DNA of 51,747 bases from Candidatus Poribacteria bacterium (lineage in GTDB: Bacteria; Poribacteria; WGA-4E; WGA-3G), in contig JAJEAG010000095.1 of the NCBI GenBank assembly GCA_022824265.1, forward strand, positions 1-51,747, written 5' to 3'. A program made the translations under genes and the position numbers. Positions 35,365 through 42,759 of the stretch are shown here, piece by piece (the first letter of the stretch is position 1; each line of letters opens with the position of its first letter). The notes under the pieces are model-generated. The model was not told where the DNA came from. It made no database searches and saw only the letters and a list, made by a program, of their open reading frames with translations.

Positions 35365-36372
35365 CTACTCCAGTCTCATTGTAAGTTGTAAATTCTCTAC
35401 ATCGATAATTGATCTGGCTAAAGCCCAATCTAATCTGCGTCGGTAGCATCCATCACGACGTAAACCTTTGAAAGCAGTCAAAAAAACATCGTAGGTATTT
35501 TCTCGAATTGTTGTTAAACGAGTGTTTAGTATGTCTATATCTACATTCCATGGTACACCGATTTTTGTAATTGAACGGCATTGAGTCTTCACCTGATACT
35601 CACCTAATTCTGCTGGTGGACAAAATCGAATGGAGGCAGTAACAGTATTATCTATAGCAAATAGTCCCAAATTTCCTTTTGGATCATTAAACACAATGCT
35701 ACGGTTACTGGATGGCAGCGGAAGGTGTTGTCGCAGCTCACTAAGTTTTCCAAGTAGTTTGTTATTTCGCCATATTCTTACGTCTGATGTATAAGATGGG
35801 GCAAACAGTGCTAAACCTACAGGATGTTCTGTGTCTTCAAACATACTTGATGTTTCCCTTTTTTTATTTTCTAAGTTTGTTGACTGTTGTTTCTGTGGCA
35901 CTAAGGAAATAAAATCGCATAATCGTTTCTGAAACAGACCACTCCTGATGAATGCTTCAGGGATAATTGCTGCGACCCATAGACAATTTATCAAACATTG
36001 TTCAAGTGCATATTTGTACAGATCGTCGTAATTAGTCGACTCTGGATAAGGTAGTCCCCTACGTGTTGCGGAGTTCCGAGCAAGCCATGGTGGATTGGTA
36101 ATACACACATTAAACCCTTTAGGAAAGTCTGCAAGTGTATCACGTTGTACGATACCTTTCGCACCTGGTTCTATGTCGTAAAACTTCCAATCCTGGCATT
36201 CCAATTGCGTTGCATCTATCAATTGGGGAATGTTCTTAGCACCTGCAAAAGGTTCTAATACAATCTGTTGTTCTAAGTCAGATTCTTTCGCCCATCTTTG
36301 GAATGGCTCTAACTGAAAAGGATTACCACATGTATAGTAGCGTCCATTTGCCCGTTTTTTATCTATATTCAT
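35365..36372 (-). CDS. N6-adenine DNA methyltransferase of a type II restriction-modification system
   Basis: The 335-residue product has RANGRYYT near residue 8, the SAM-binding motif VLEPFAGAKNI (38-48) and the catalytic motif IV TNPPWLARNS (91-100), which marks amino-methyltransferases modifying adenine. The C-terminal half (about 180-335) would carry target recognition and has no assignable specificity. Its stop is three bases before the endonuclease start, so methyltransferase is made first, the order expected if host protection is to precede cutting. No controller (C) protein gene is recognised upstream. Confidence 0.85.
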   Translation of the reverse strand: MNIDKKRANGRYYTCGNPFQLEPFQRWAKESDLEQQIVLEPFAGAKNIPQLIDATQLECQDWKFYDIEPGAKGIVQRDTLADFPKGFNVCITNPPWLARNSATRRGLPYPESTNYDDLYKYALEQCLINCLWVAAIIPEAFIRSGLFQKRLCDFISLVPQKQQSTNLENKKRETSSMFEDTEHPVGLALFAPSYTSDVRIWRNNKLLGKLSELRQHLPLPSSNRSIVFNDPKGNLGLFAIDNTVTASIRFCPPAELGEYQVKTQCRSITKIGVPWNVDIDILNTRLTTIRENTYDVFLTAFKGLRRDGCYRRRLDWALARSIIDVENLQLTMRLE

Positions 36373-36423
36373 ATTTTATATTTTAACCTGAAAGAATTGT
36401 TGGTAAGTTATTTTGTTCAGACG

Positions 36424-36747
36424 TTATTTACCATTATACCTTAACGTTATGTTTCCAATAAATATACACTTTTTCTTACAAAATATCAAGATAAATATGA
36501 AGAGTATGTAGCAATCAGAATTTAGCATATAGTTGTTTCTTACGGAGTCATTCAATTGTTGATTTTTTTCGCTGAGTGGTTGTTCCGACCTGCAAGAGTT
36601 GGAAGATGTCCTGTTATGAATAGAATTGCTTCGAAAAAAACGCACTAAAAAAGGGTGTTTTTCGTACATTAGTGCGTTTTGGAATTCGGGTTTATGCCAG
36701 TCTGAAACTGAGTTTATAGGGTGGTACGATTTTTTTGATATTTTCAT
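36424..36747 (-). CDS. Doubtful hypothetical, 107 codons, upstream of the methyltransferase
   Basis: The first 40 residues look protein-like (YHPINSVSDWHKPEFQNALM, then YEKHPFLVRFFRS). The rest is low-complexity and ends in an Ile/Phe/Cys-rich run that is more likely non-coding. No family is recognised and the ribosome site is distant (AAAGG about 14 bases away). It could be the broken start of a gene lost when the restriction-modification pair arrived. Confidence 0.25.
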   Translation of the reverse strand: MKISKKSYHPINSVSDWHKPEFQNALMYEKHPFLVRFFRSNSIHNRTSSNSCRSEQPLSEKNQQLNDSVRNNYMLNSDCYILFIFILIFCKKKCIFIGNITLRYNGK

Positions 36748-36779
36748 TTTTGTGCGTTTTTCCTTTTCGGTATTTTTTC

Positions 36780-37030
36780 ATATTTAGTCGTTAGTTTGCA
36801 ATACACCTGTTGCCTCTCTGAGGCTTGGTGTCCTTGTGGTAGGGTCGCGTTTCGGAGATCGCTCCTACAGAATGTAATGTCCGAGGCGCAATGAATTGCG
36901 CGACTACGAACGCATCCGATATGCATTGTGTCAATACGGGCGGGGAAACCCCACCCCTACGATGGGCATGAGGTGACAAATGCAAATAGTCGCAATGAGT
37001 TGCGCGACTACGAACGCGTTTTTGAGTTAA
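36780..37030. repeat. Cluster of dispersed hairpin and REP-type repeats
   Basis: Within the 36373-37349 gap this stretch holds several repeat types. At 36875-36910 and 36985-37020 are two copies of a string with GCAATGA-ATTGC or GCAATGAGTTGC and the flank GCGACTACGAACGC. At 36938-36956 is a hairpin GGGCGGGG-AAA-CCCCACCC with one mismatch, followed by CTAC. A copy of the CCTCTCTGAGG type lies near 36812. The same units recur at 39.6-40.3 kb and beside the RAYT gene at 49.5-50.4 kb. No gene is seen. Confidence 0.75.
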
Positions 37031-37274
37031 TAAAAGTTTCATTTCGAAATGATGTTATAGTTTAACGGACTGTAGTTTGTGGTAAGTAGGTTATCAAGGA
37101 GGTGGAACAATATATATCCAATATGTTTTATGTGGGTTTTATTTTTAGTTGTCAGTTTGTTGTCTGAACCACGGAATATCTCTTAAAGGGTATGCTATAT
37201 ATTAGAAATGGAATAATTATGGCTTTACTATAATACGGGATAATTGAATACCTCTGTTTTATTTAAAATTTTAT

Positions 37275-37303
37275 TTGACAAAACACATTGACCGTGCTAA
37301 TAT
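37275..37303 (+). promoter_or_regulatory. Strong sigma-70-type promoter for the multicopper oxidase
   Basis: TTGACA (37275-37280), a 17-base spacer and TAATAT (37298-37303). A 9-base direct repeat, ATACATAAT, at 37302-37310 and 37314-37322 overlaps the -10 box and the expected start point, with 12-base spacing, and could bind a regulator. Confidence 0.6.
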
Positions 37304-37349
37304 ACATAATCAAATACATAATAGAGGATAAGGATAAATTTATATTATT

Positions 37350-38402
37350 GTGAATATGAGTCTCAATATCATAAAAAGATTATCTACAGTGTTATTTTTT
37401 GTTAGCATACTATTGTTTATGTGTGTATCGTTTGTTGATGCGGCAACGCGTGAATACTGGATTGCTGCAGAAAAGGTTGTCTGGAATTATGCACCGAGTG
37501 GTAAAAACCTTATTCGTCCAAAATTGGGTTTGGATGTTTGGGGTAAGGTCCTTGCTTATCACAAGTATCGTTATATTCAATATACCGATGACACCTATAC
37601 TACACAGGTTGAACAACCTGAATGGATGGGTATTCTTGGACCACAAATCCGTGCTGTGGAAGGTGATAGTATTAAGGTGCATTTTCTGAATCGTGCTGAT
37701 AAACCACTCAGCATTCATGTTCACGGATTGCAATACGATGAAGCAAATGAAGGTGCGGATATGAAAGGACCAGGTGGTGCTGTGCCACCGGGTGGTAAAT
37801 TTACTTATCAATGGGAAGTGAACGAGGACGCTGCACCTGGACCGAACGATCCATCATCAATTGTCTGGTTATATCATTCGCATGTTGATGCTGTGACAGA
37901 AGTATATGATGGACTGATCGGGTCAATAATTGTCACGAAGAAAGGAATGGAACGTTCTGATGACGATCCACGTCCAAAAGATGTTGATAAATCGTTTACC
38001 ACGTTGTTCCTCATCTTCAACGAAAATGACCGTGAAATAGCCGAAAATGTGCCGCATGAAGCCTATGAATCACCTGAAGAGGAAGAGGAAGGCAATCTGA
38101 AGCATGCTATCAACGGATTAATCTTCGGTAATTTGAAAGGTTTAGAAGTTCAACAGGACGACAGACTCCGTTGGCATCTTGTGGGGTTGGGTACTGAAGT
38201 AGATATGCACACAGCACACTGGCATGGACAAACCGTCTTGAATGCAGGTAAGCGCACAGATGTTGTGGACCTGTTGCCGGGTAGTATGGTTACTGTAGAT
38301 ATGGTTGCCAGAACTCCGGGAAACTGGCTTTACCACTGTCATGTTGCTGACCATATTACTGCGGGAATGAATACACGTTGGCGTGTTTTGCCAAAACGTT
38401 AG
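37350..38402 (+). CDS. Exported two-domain multicopper oxidase, candidate ferroxidase
   Basis: GTG at 37350 or ATG at 37356 can start it. The 350-residue product has a signal peptide (about 10-31) and two cupredoxin domains. The four copper motifs are all present: IHVHG (about 126-130), LYHSHVD (about 175-181), HWHGQ (about 288-292) and WLYHCHVADHITAGM (about 323-337), with Cys as the type 1 ligand. Two-domain forms are smaller than the three-domain laccases and resemble ceruloplasmin-type blocks. An iron(III) binding protein follows 157 bases downstream, so oxidation of ferrous iron before uptake is a reasonable role, though other substrates are possible. Confidence 0.88.
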   Translation: MNMSLNIIKRLSTVLFFVSILLFMCVSFVDAATREYWIAAEKVVWNYAPSGKNLIRPKLGLDVWGKVLAYHKYRYIQYTDDTYTTQVEQPEWMGILGPQIRAVEGDSIKVHFLNRADKPLSIHVHGLQYDEANEGADMKGPGGAVPPGGKFTYQWEVNEDAAPGPNDPSSIVWLYHSHVDAVTEVYDGLIGSIIVTKKGMERSDDDPRPKDVDKSFTTLFLIFNENDREIAENVPHEAYESPEEEEEGNLKHAINGLIFGNLKGLEVQQDDRLRWHLVGLGTEVDMHTAHWHGQTVLNAGKRTDVVDLLPGSMVTVDMVARTPGNWLYHCHVADHITAGMNTRWRVLPKR

Positions 38403-38559
38403 CATGACACGAGCGACAGTTCTGAATATTTTGCTATCGTTGTAGTTTTACAATTAAAGGGGAAAATTTGAAGAGCTTAACTATGAAAATGAGTTACCCA
38501 AAATCCATAATTTCTTCTATGGTATCTATGGTTTTAATTTTAATAAAAAGGAGATGTCT

Positions 38560-39570
38560 ATGTTTAACGATCGTTTCATAATGATCAAATATTTAATACC
38601 AATCCTCCTGTTGTTCACTCTCGTTGGAGTTGTGCATGCAGAGACGTTAACACTCTATTCTGGTCGTAGTAAAAGTCTGGTTGATCCGATTATTCAGCAA
38701 TTCGAAAAAGATACTGGTATTGAAGTAAAGGTAAGTTACGCAAATACAACCCAGTTGGCAAATAAACTCCTGACCGAAGGTGAGAAGACCTCAGCGTCCT
38801 TATTTTGGGCACAGGATGCAGGGGCACTTGGTGCAGTGAGTAAAAAAGGATTATTTGCTAAACTACCGGAATCAGTTCTTACAAAAGTTCCGAAGACATT
38901 CCGACACAGTGATGGCATGTGGGTCGCAACAAGTGGTAGGGCACGGGTTATTGCCTATTCACCAGAACGCGTCTCGATGGATGCATTACCTAAGAGTGTA
39001 TTTGATTTGACGCAGCCGAAGTGGAAAGACAAAGTTGGATGGGCACCGCTTAATGCATCGTTTCAAGCGTTTGTTACTGCCATGCGTGCTCAAGTTGGTG
39101 AGGAACGTACCGAAAAATGGCTAAGTGATATGAAAACAAATGGTGCAAAAACCTATCCTAAAAATACACCTATCATAGAAGCACTCGCTGCAGGTGAGAT
39201 TGACCTCGGTTTACCAAACCATTATTATCTATTTCGTTTTAAAAAGGGTAATTCTAAATTCCCGGTTGCACAGACTTTCTTTAAAGCGAACGATGCGGGT
39301 AATCTTGTGAATGTTGCTGGTATTGGATTGCTAAAAAGTAGTGATAACCAAGAAACTGCGTTAAAGTTCATTGATTACCTTCTTTCCGCTAAGGCACAAC
39401 AGTATTTCGTTAGCGAGGTATTTGAATATCCTGTGACTGAAGGTGTGATCCCGAATGCGAATTTATTGCCGTTAGATGAATTGCTTAAGATAGTGCCTAC
39501 TTTTGACTTAAATGAGATGGATGATTTAGAAGGGACTATCAAACTTTTGCGCCGCGTTGGGATAATATAG
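38560..39570 (+). CDS. fbpA: Iron(III) ABC transporter substrate-binding protein (FbpA/FutA-like)
   Basis: The start at 38560 is chosen because AAGGAG lies six bases upstream; ATG at 38554 overlaps that site. The 336-residue product has a signal peptide ending VHA. A type 1/6 binding-protein fold follows (LTLYSGRSKSLVDPIIQQFEKDTG near 26-49, SLFWAQDAGALG near 80-91, LPNHYYLFRF near 225-234, the last being the Tyr-rich iron-binding segment). FbpA proteins carry ferric iron to the FbpB permease, which is encoded 0.8 kb downstream beyond a repeat cluster. Confidence 0.88.
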   Translation: MFNDRFIMIKYLIPILLLFTLVGVVHAETLTLYSGRSKSLVDPIIQQFEKDTGIEVKVSYANTTQLANKLLTEGEKTSASLFWAQDAGALGAVSKKGLFAKLPESVLTKVPKTFRHSDGMWVATSGRARVIAYSPERVSMDALPKSVFDLTQPKWKDKVGWAPLNASFQAFVTAMRAQVGEERTEKWLSDMKTNGAKTYPKNTPIIEALAAGEIDLGLPNHYYLFRFKKGNSKFPVAQTFFKANDAGNLVNVAGIGLLKSSDNQETALKFIDYLLSAKAQQYFVSEVFEYPVTEGVIPNANLLPLDELLKIVPTFDLNEMDDLEGTIKLLRRVGII

Positions 39571-39576
39571 GTAAGA

Positions 39577-40322
39577 ACATAGGTGTCAATTTAGTGAGGA
39601 ACATTTGTGCATCTGATACACCTTTCGCCCTGCTGGGGGCTTTAGTGTGCATGTCAAAGGTCGCTTCGCTCGCTCCGACCTACAGGACTATATGCGAGCA
39701 TGCGTGCGAGGAGACCGCGCCCCTACGGAATGTCCGAGGCGGAATGCATTGCGTAACTACGAACGCGTTTCCCCCTTAAATTGACGCTTATGGCAGAATG
39801 CGCGTTTGGCATTCTGCATTGGTTAGGAAACCGCACCATAAGCGTCAATTTAGTGTTCCGTTAGGGCATCTGATACACCTTTCGCCCCTCTGGGGCTTGC
39901 TATTAGAAGGATCAACGTTTACTATACACCTTTCGCCCCTCTGGGGCTTTAGTATGCCTGTTGTAGGTCGTTACCGCTCGCTCCGACCTACAAGACTGTA
40001 TGTGATACCATTTCTAATTGACAAATTGTCATAATGTATTGTAGGTCGAGTTGAGGAATGAAATCCGACAAGACACTATAAAAAGTCGGGTTTCGCTACC
40101 GCTTCTACCCGACCTACGAAATAATGTCCTGTTATCATATAGAAATGGTATGAGCATGCGGGCGAGGAGACCTCGCCCCTACGGAATGTCCGAGGCGCAA
40201 TGAATTGCGCGACTACGAACGCGTCCTTTGTTAATGAGAAACTATTATTTAGATATGCTATAAGAAGTGTAATCAACTACGCGACCTACGAACGCATCTC
40301 GTTCATAAATTGACGTTTTATT
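39577..40322. repeat. Dense repeat cluster between the iron transporter genes
   Basis: This 0.75-kb stretch splits the transport operon. It holds copies of a TTAAATTGACG-type end in both orientations (39581-39593, 39777-39791, 39838-39852, 40306-40315). Three copies of a CACCTTTCGCCC ... GGGGC hairpin lie near 39620, 39880 and 39930. A GGGCGAGG-AGA-CCTCGCCC hairpin is at 40160-40178, and REP-type strings with GCGCAATGAATTGCGCGAC near 39735 and 40195. A GTAGGTCG/CGACCTAC pair lies at about 40040-40130. Open frames here are repeat translations, not genes. Confidence 0.8.
39777..39852. mobile_element. 76-bp palindromic MITE-like element
   Basis: TAAATTGACGCTTAT (39777-39791) and ATAAGCGTCAATTTA (39838-39852) are 15-base perfect terminal inverted repeats. 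Between them lie a perfect 9-base hairpin (GCAGAATGC, GCATTCTGC) and a GGTTAGGAAACC hairpin of the dispersed family. A related end (TAAATTGACACCTTA) occurs singly at 3711-3725. Confidence 0.65.
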
Positions 40323-40344
40323 GTTTTGTGAGATATTGAGGTGA

Positions 40345-41907
40345 GTAGTTATCCAGAAACACGCCATTTTTTACATTGAACAAAGAAAGTTCTTCTTCAT
40401 CCCCGCACTAATTGTCTGTATATGCGGACTTTTTCCGTTAGTATATTTAGTTGCAAAAGCAATAGAGGTTGAGAGTGTCGTCCTCGTTGAAAACCTGTTT
40501 CGGTCTCGCAACGCGAGACTTTTTCTCAACACAGTATTGTTGACGATTGGTGTTTTAATCCTTGATATACTCTTGGCAACACCGGCGGCATGGTTGACTA
40601 CACATGCAAATCTGCGAGGGAAACGGATTTTTAGTGTCCTTTGCACGTTGCCGTTAGCAATTCCAGGCTACGTGATGGCTTATGCACTCTTAGGTCTCGG
40701 TGGTAACAACGGAATATTTGCTTCATTTTTCGGTAAAAGCCTCTCACGTCTAAGTGGTTACTGGGGGGCTTTAATCGCGCTTTCCTTCTACACCAGTCCA
40801 TATCTTTTCTTAAATTTACGGTCAGCACTCTTGGGACTTGATCCAAATCTTGAGGAGTCTGCGCGGAGTCTTGGTCATAAGCAGTGGAGCATATTCATTC
40901 GCGTCATCCTTCCTCAACTTCGTCCTGCATTCTATGCATCGGGATTGCTTATCTGTTTACATGTTCTTGGGGATTTCGGTGTTGTCTCGTTGATGCGTTT
41001 TGAAACATTTAGTTATGCGCTTTACGTTGAATATGAGATTGCATTTGATGGTCATAACTACGCTTCATGGCTTGCACTGATACTCCTTACCTTTACCGGA
41101 TGTTTGCTTTTTCTTGAAACACGTTTATTACGTTCTATAACTTTACATCGTGCTGGTCACGGTGTTTCTCGGCATCGGTCACCGATACCACTTGGTAAAT
41201 GGAAAAGCGCGGGTTATACCTTCTTGATTTTGCTGTTTATTGCGACTGTTGCCATACCTGCAATTACAGTATTTCTTTGGATGTTCAGAGCATTTGAAGT
41301 ATCTGCATTAGATGGACTATTAGAAGCACTTATCGGTTCTGTAGGTATTGCTATACCATCCGCATTATGTTGTGCAATTTTAGTTGTTCCGTTTGCATAT
41401 ATTGGCGTACGTAATTCAACGCGTTTCTCAAATATGTTAGCGCGCATCCCGTATGTCATTTATGCTATTCCACCTCTTGCATTTGCTTTAGCCATCATTC
41501 TTTTTCTGGGTAGTCCTCAAACGGTAATTGTTTTAATTTGCGCGTGTATTCTACATTTTCTTGCAGAAGCGATAGGACCGGTTCGTAGTTCACTTTACCA
41601 AGCCTCACCTAATTTAGAAGAAGCAGCACGGTCACTCGGCTCTTCACCTGTAGGTGCATTTTTCAGAGCGGTATTTCCACTTATCATACGTGGAATGCTA
41701 ACAGCTACAGCACTTGTGTTCCTCGCAACAATGAAAGAGTTGCCGTTAGCCTTCCTTTTACGTCCTGCCGAATATGAAACGTTAGCAATAAATGTATGGG
41801 ATTACACAAGCGAAGCAATGTATGCGCAAGCAGCTCCTTATGCCTTCCTCATCCTACTTTTTTCTGCTCTATTTGTGGGTCTTCTCATCCGTAAAGAGGA
41901 TACGTGA
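40345..41907 (+). CDS. fbpB: Iron(III) ABC transporter fused permease (FbpB-like), start codon unclear
   Basis: The open frame begins after a TGA at 40342-40344. The first canonical start in it is TTG at 40537, which would delete the obvious first membrane helix (FFFIPALIVCICGLFPLVYL, about 40387-40446). The protein otherwise has about twelve helices and two EAA loops (ESARSLGHKQWSIFIRVILP and EAARSLGSSPVGAFFRAVFP), the mark of the fused FbpB/ThiP-type permease. Initiation may use ATC at 40351 with GAGGTG seven bases before it. Alternatively GTG at 40341 could be used if one T is removed from the T6 run at 40366-40371. No ATPase gene (FbpC) is in the window. Confidence 0.8.
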   Translation, partial: VVIQKHAIFYIEQRKFFFIPALIVCICGLFPLVYLVAKAIEVESVVLVENLFRSRNARLFLNTVLLTIGVLILDILLATPAAWLTTHANLRGKRIFSVLCTLPLAIPGYVMAYALLGLGGNNGIFASFFGKSLSRLSGYWGALIALSFYTSPYLFLNLRSALLGLDPNLEESARSLGHKQWSIFIRVILPQLRPAFYASGLLICLHVLGDFGVVSLMRFETFSYALYVEYEIAFDGHNYASWLALILLTFTGCLLFLETRLLRSITLHRAGHGVSRHRSPIPLGKWKSAGYTFLILLFIATVAIPAITVFLWMFRAFEVSALDGLLEALIGSVGIAIPSALCCAILVVPFAYIGVRNSTRFSNMLARIPYVIYAIPPLAFALAIILFLGSPQTVIVLICACILHFLAEAIGPVRSSLYQASPNLEEAARSLGSSPVGAFFRAVFPLIIRGMLTATALVFLATMKELPLAFLLRPAEYETLAINVWDYTSEAMYAQAAPYAFLILLFSALFVGLLIRKEDT

Positions 41908-41926
41908 GACAATTTTCCAACAATTC

Positions 41927-41956
41927 TTGGACATATATGTCTAATTTTGATATAAT
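41927..41956 (+). promoter_or_regulatory. Promoter with embedded palindrome upstream of DUF4956/CotH genes
   Basis: TTGGAC (41927-41932), an 18-base spacer and TATAAT (41951-41956). A perfect 12-base palindrome GACATATATGTC (41930-41941) overlaps the -35 box, which would let a repressor block initiation. Confidence 0.5.
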
Positions 41957-42050
41957 GCGGGATTATGATATTCTGTAATCAGTTGCGTGTGTTGATTGCA
42001 ACGGAAGACAGTTTACTGATATCTGAATTTTTAATATTGGAATATAGAAT

Positions 42051-42701
42051 TTGTTAGAATTTATTACAATACCTACGTTAGACACGCTGGGTGTGAATGT
42101 TCTCAGATTACTTCTTGCATTTACACTGAGTGTGTTTATTGTGTTTATCTATCAGTGGACACACGCAAAAGCACCACAAAAATCATTTACTGATACCCTC
42201 ATTATTCTATGTATGTTAATTGCTGTGGTGATGGTTGTAATCGGTGATAGCATTGCGCGTGCCTTCAGTCTTGTCGGTGCTCTGTCAATTATTCGTTTTC
42301 GCACAGCAATCCAAGACCCGCGTGACATCGGCTTTGTGTTTTATGCGTTGGCTGTTGGGATGGCTGTAGGTGCTGGAAGTCCTGCTATTGCAATACTTGC
42401 AACGTTCACTATCGGTATCATTATCCTCTGTATGTACCATTGGCATAAGTATTTTGCTAAAGATAACGAATTTGCTCTTGAAATATGCGTGCTGCCTGAT
42501 CAACAATCCGAAACGGTATATCGACGTATTTTTGATAGGCACGTTGTTAAACATCGATTAATTGATAAACGTATAAAAAAGTCGCAGGTGATTGAGTTAA
42601 ATTTTCGTGTCAAATTGGCAAATCCGGATGCATGGGTTGCGTTTTATAATGAACTTTCAGAGCATAATGACATCACAGAAGTAAAAATAGATAAGGAGTA
42701 A
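42051..42701 (+). CDS. DUF4956 membrane protein
   Basis: TTG start with GGA nine bases upstream. The 216-residue product has four membrane helices (about 15-33, 45-65, 90-108 and 112-132). Between the second and third lies the conserved GALSIIRFRTAIQDPRDIGFVFYALAVGMAVGAG block that defines DUF4956. A cytoplasmic domain of about 75 residues ends it. In other bacteria DUF4956 genes sit with a VTC-domain polyphosphate polymerase-like gene and a CotH gene. Here CotH follows 58 bases downstream but the VTC gene is absent. The biochemical role is unknown. Confidence 0.85.
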   Translation: MLEFITIPTLDTLGVNVLRLLLAFTLSVFIVFIYQWTHAKAPQKSFTDTLIILCMLIAVVMVVIGDSIARAFSLVGALSIIRFRTAIQDPRDIGFVFYALAVGMAVGAGSPAIAILATFTIGIIILCMYHWHKYFAKDNEFALEICVLPDQQSETVYRRIFDRHVVKHRLIDKRIKKSQVIELNFRVKLANPDAWVAFYNELSEHNDITEVKIDKE

Positions 42702-42759
42702 AATAGGTATATTAAGTTATGTATATATCTAAATCGGAAATCATAATAAGGAGAATTAA

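Noticed and set aside
39594-40276. Several 60-80 codon open frames on both strands
   Set aside because: They are translations of hairpin and REP repeats that recur elsewhere in the window.
38560-41907. A complete iron ABC importer
   Set aside because: Only the binding protein and permease are present; no ABC ATPase of the FbpC type is encoded next to them in the window.
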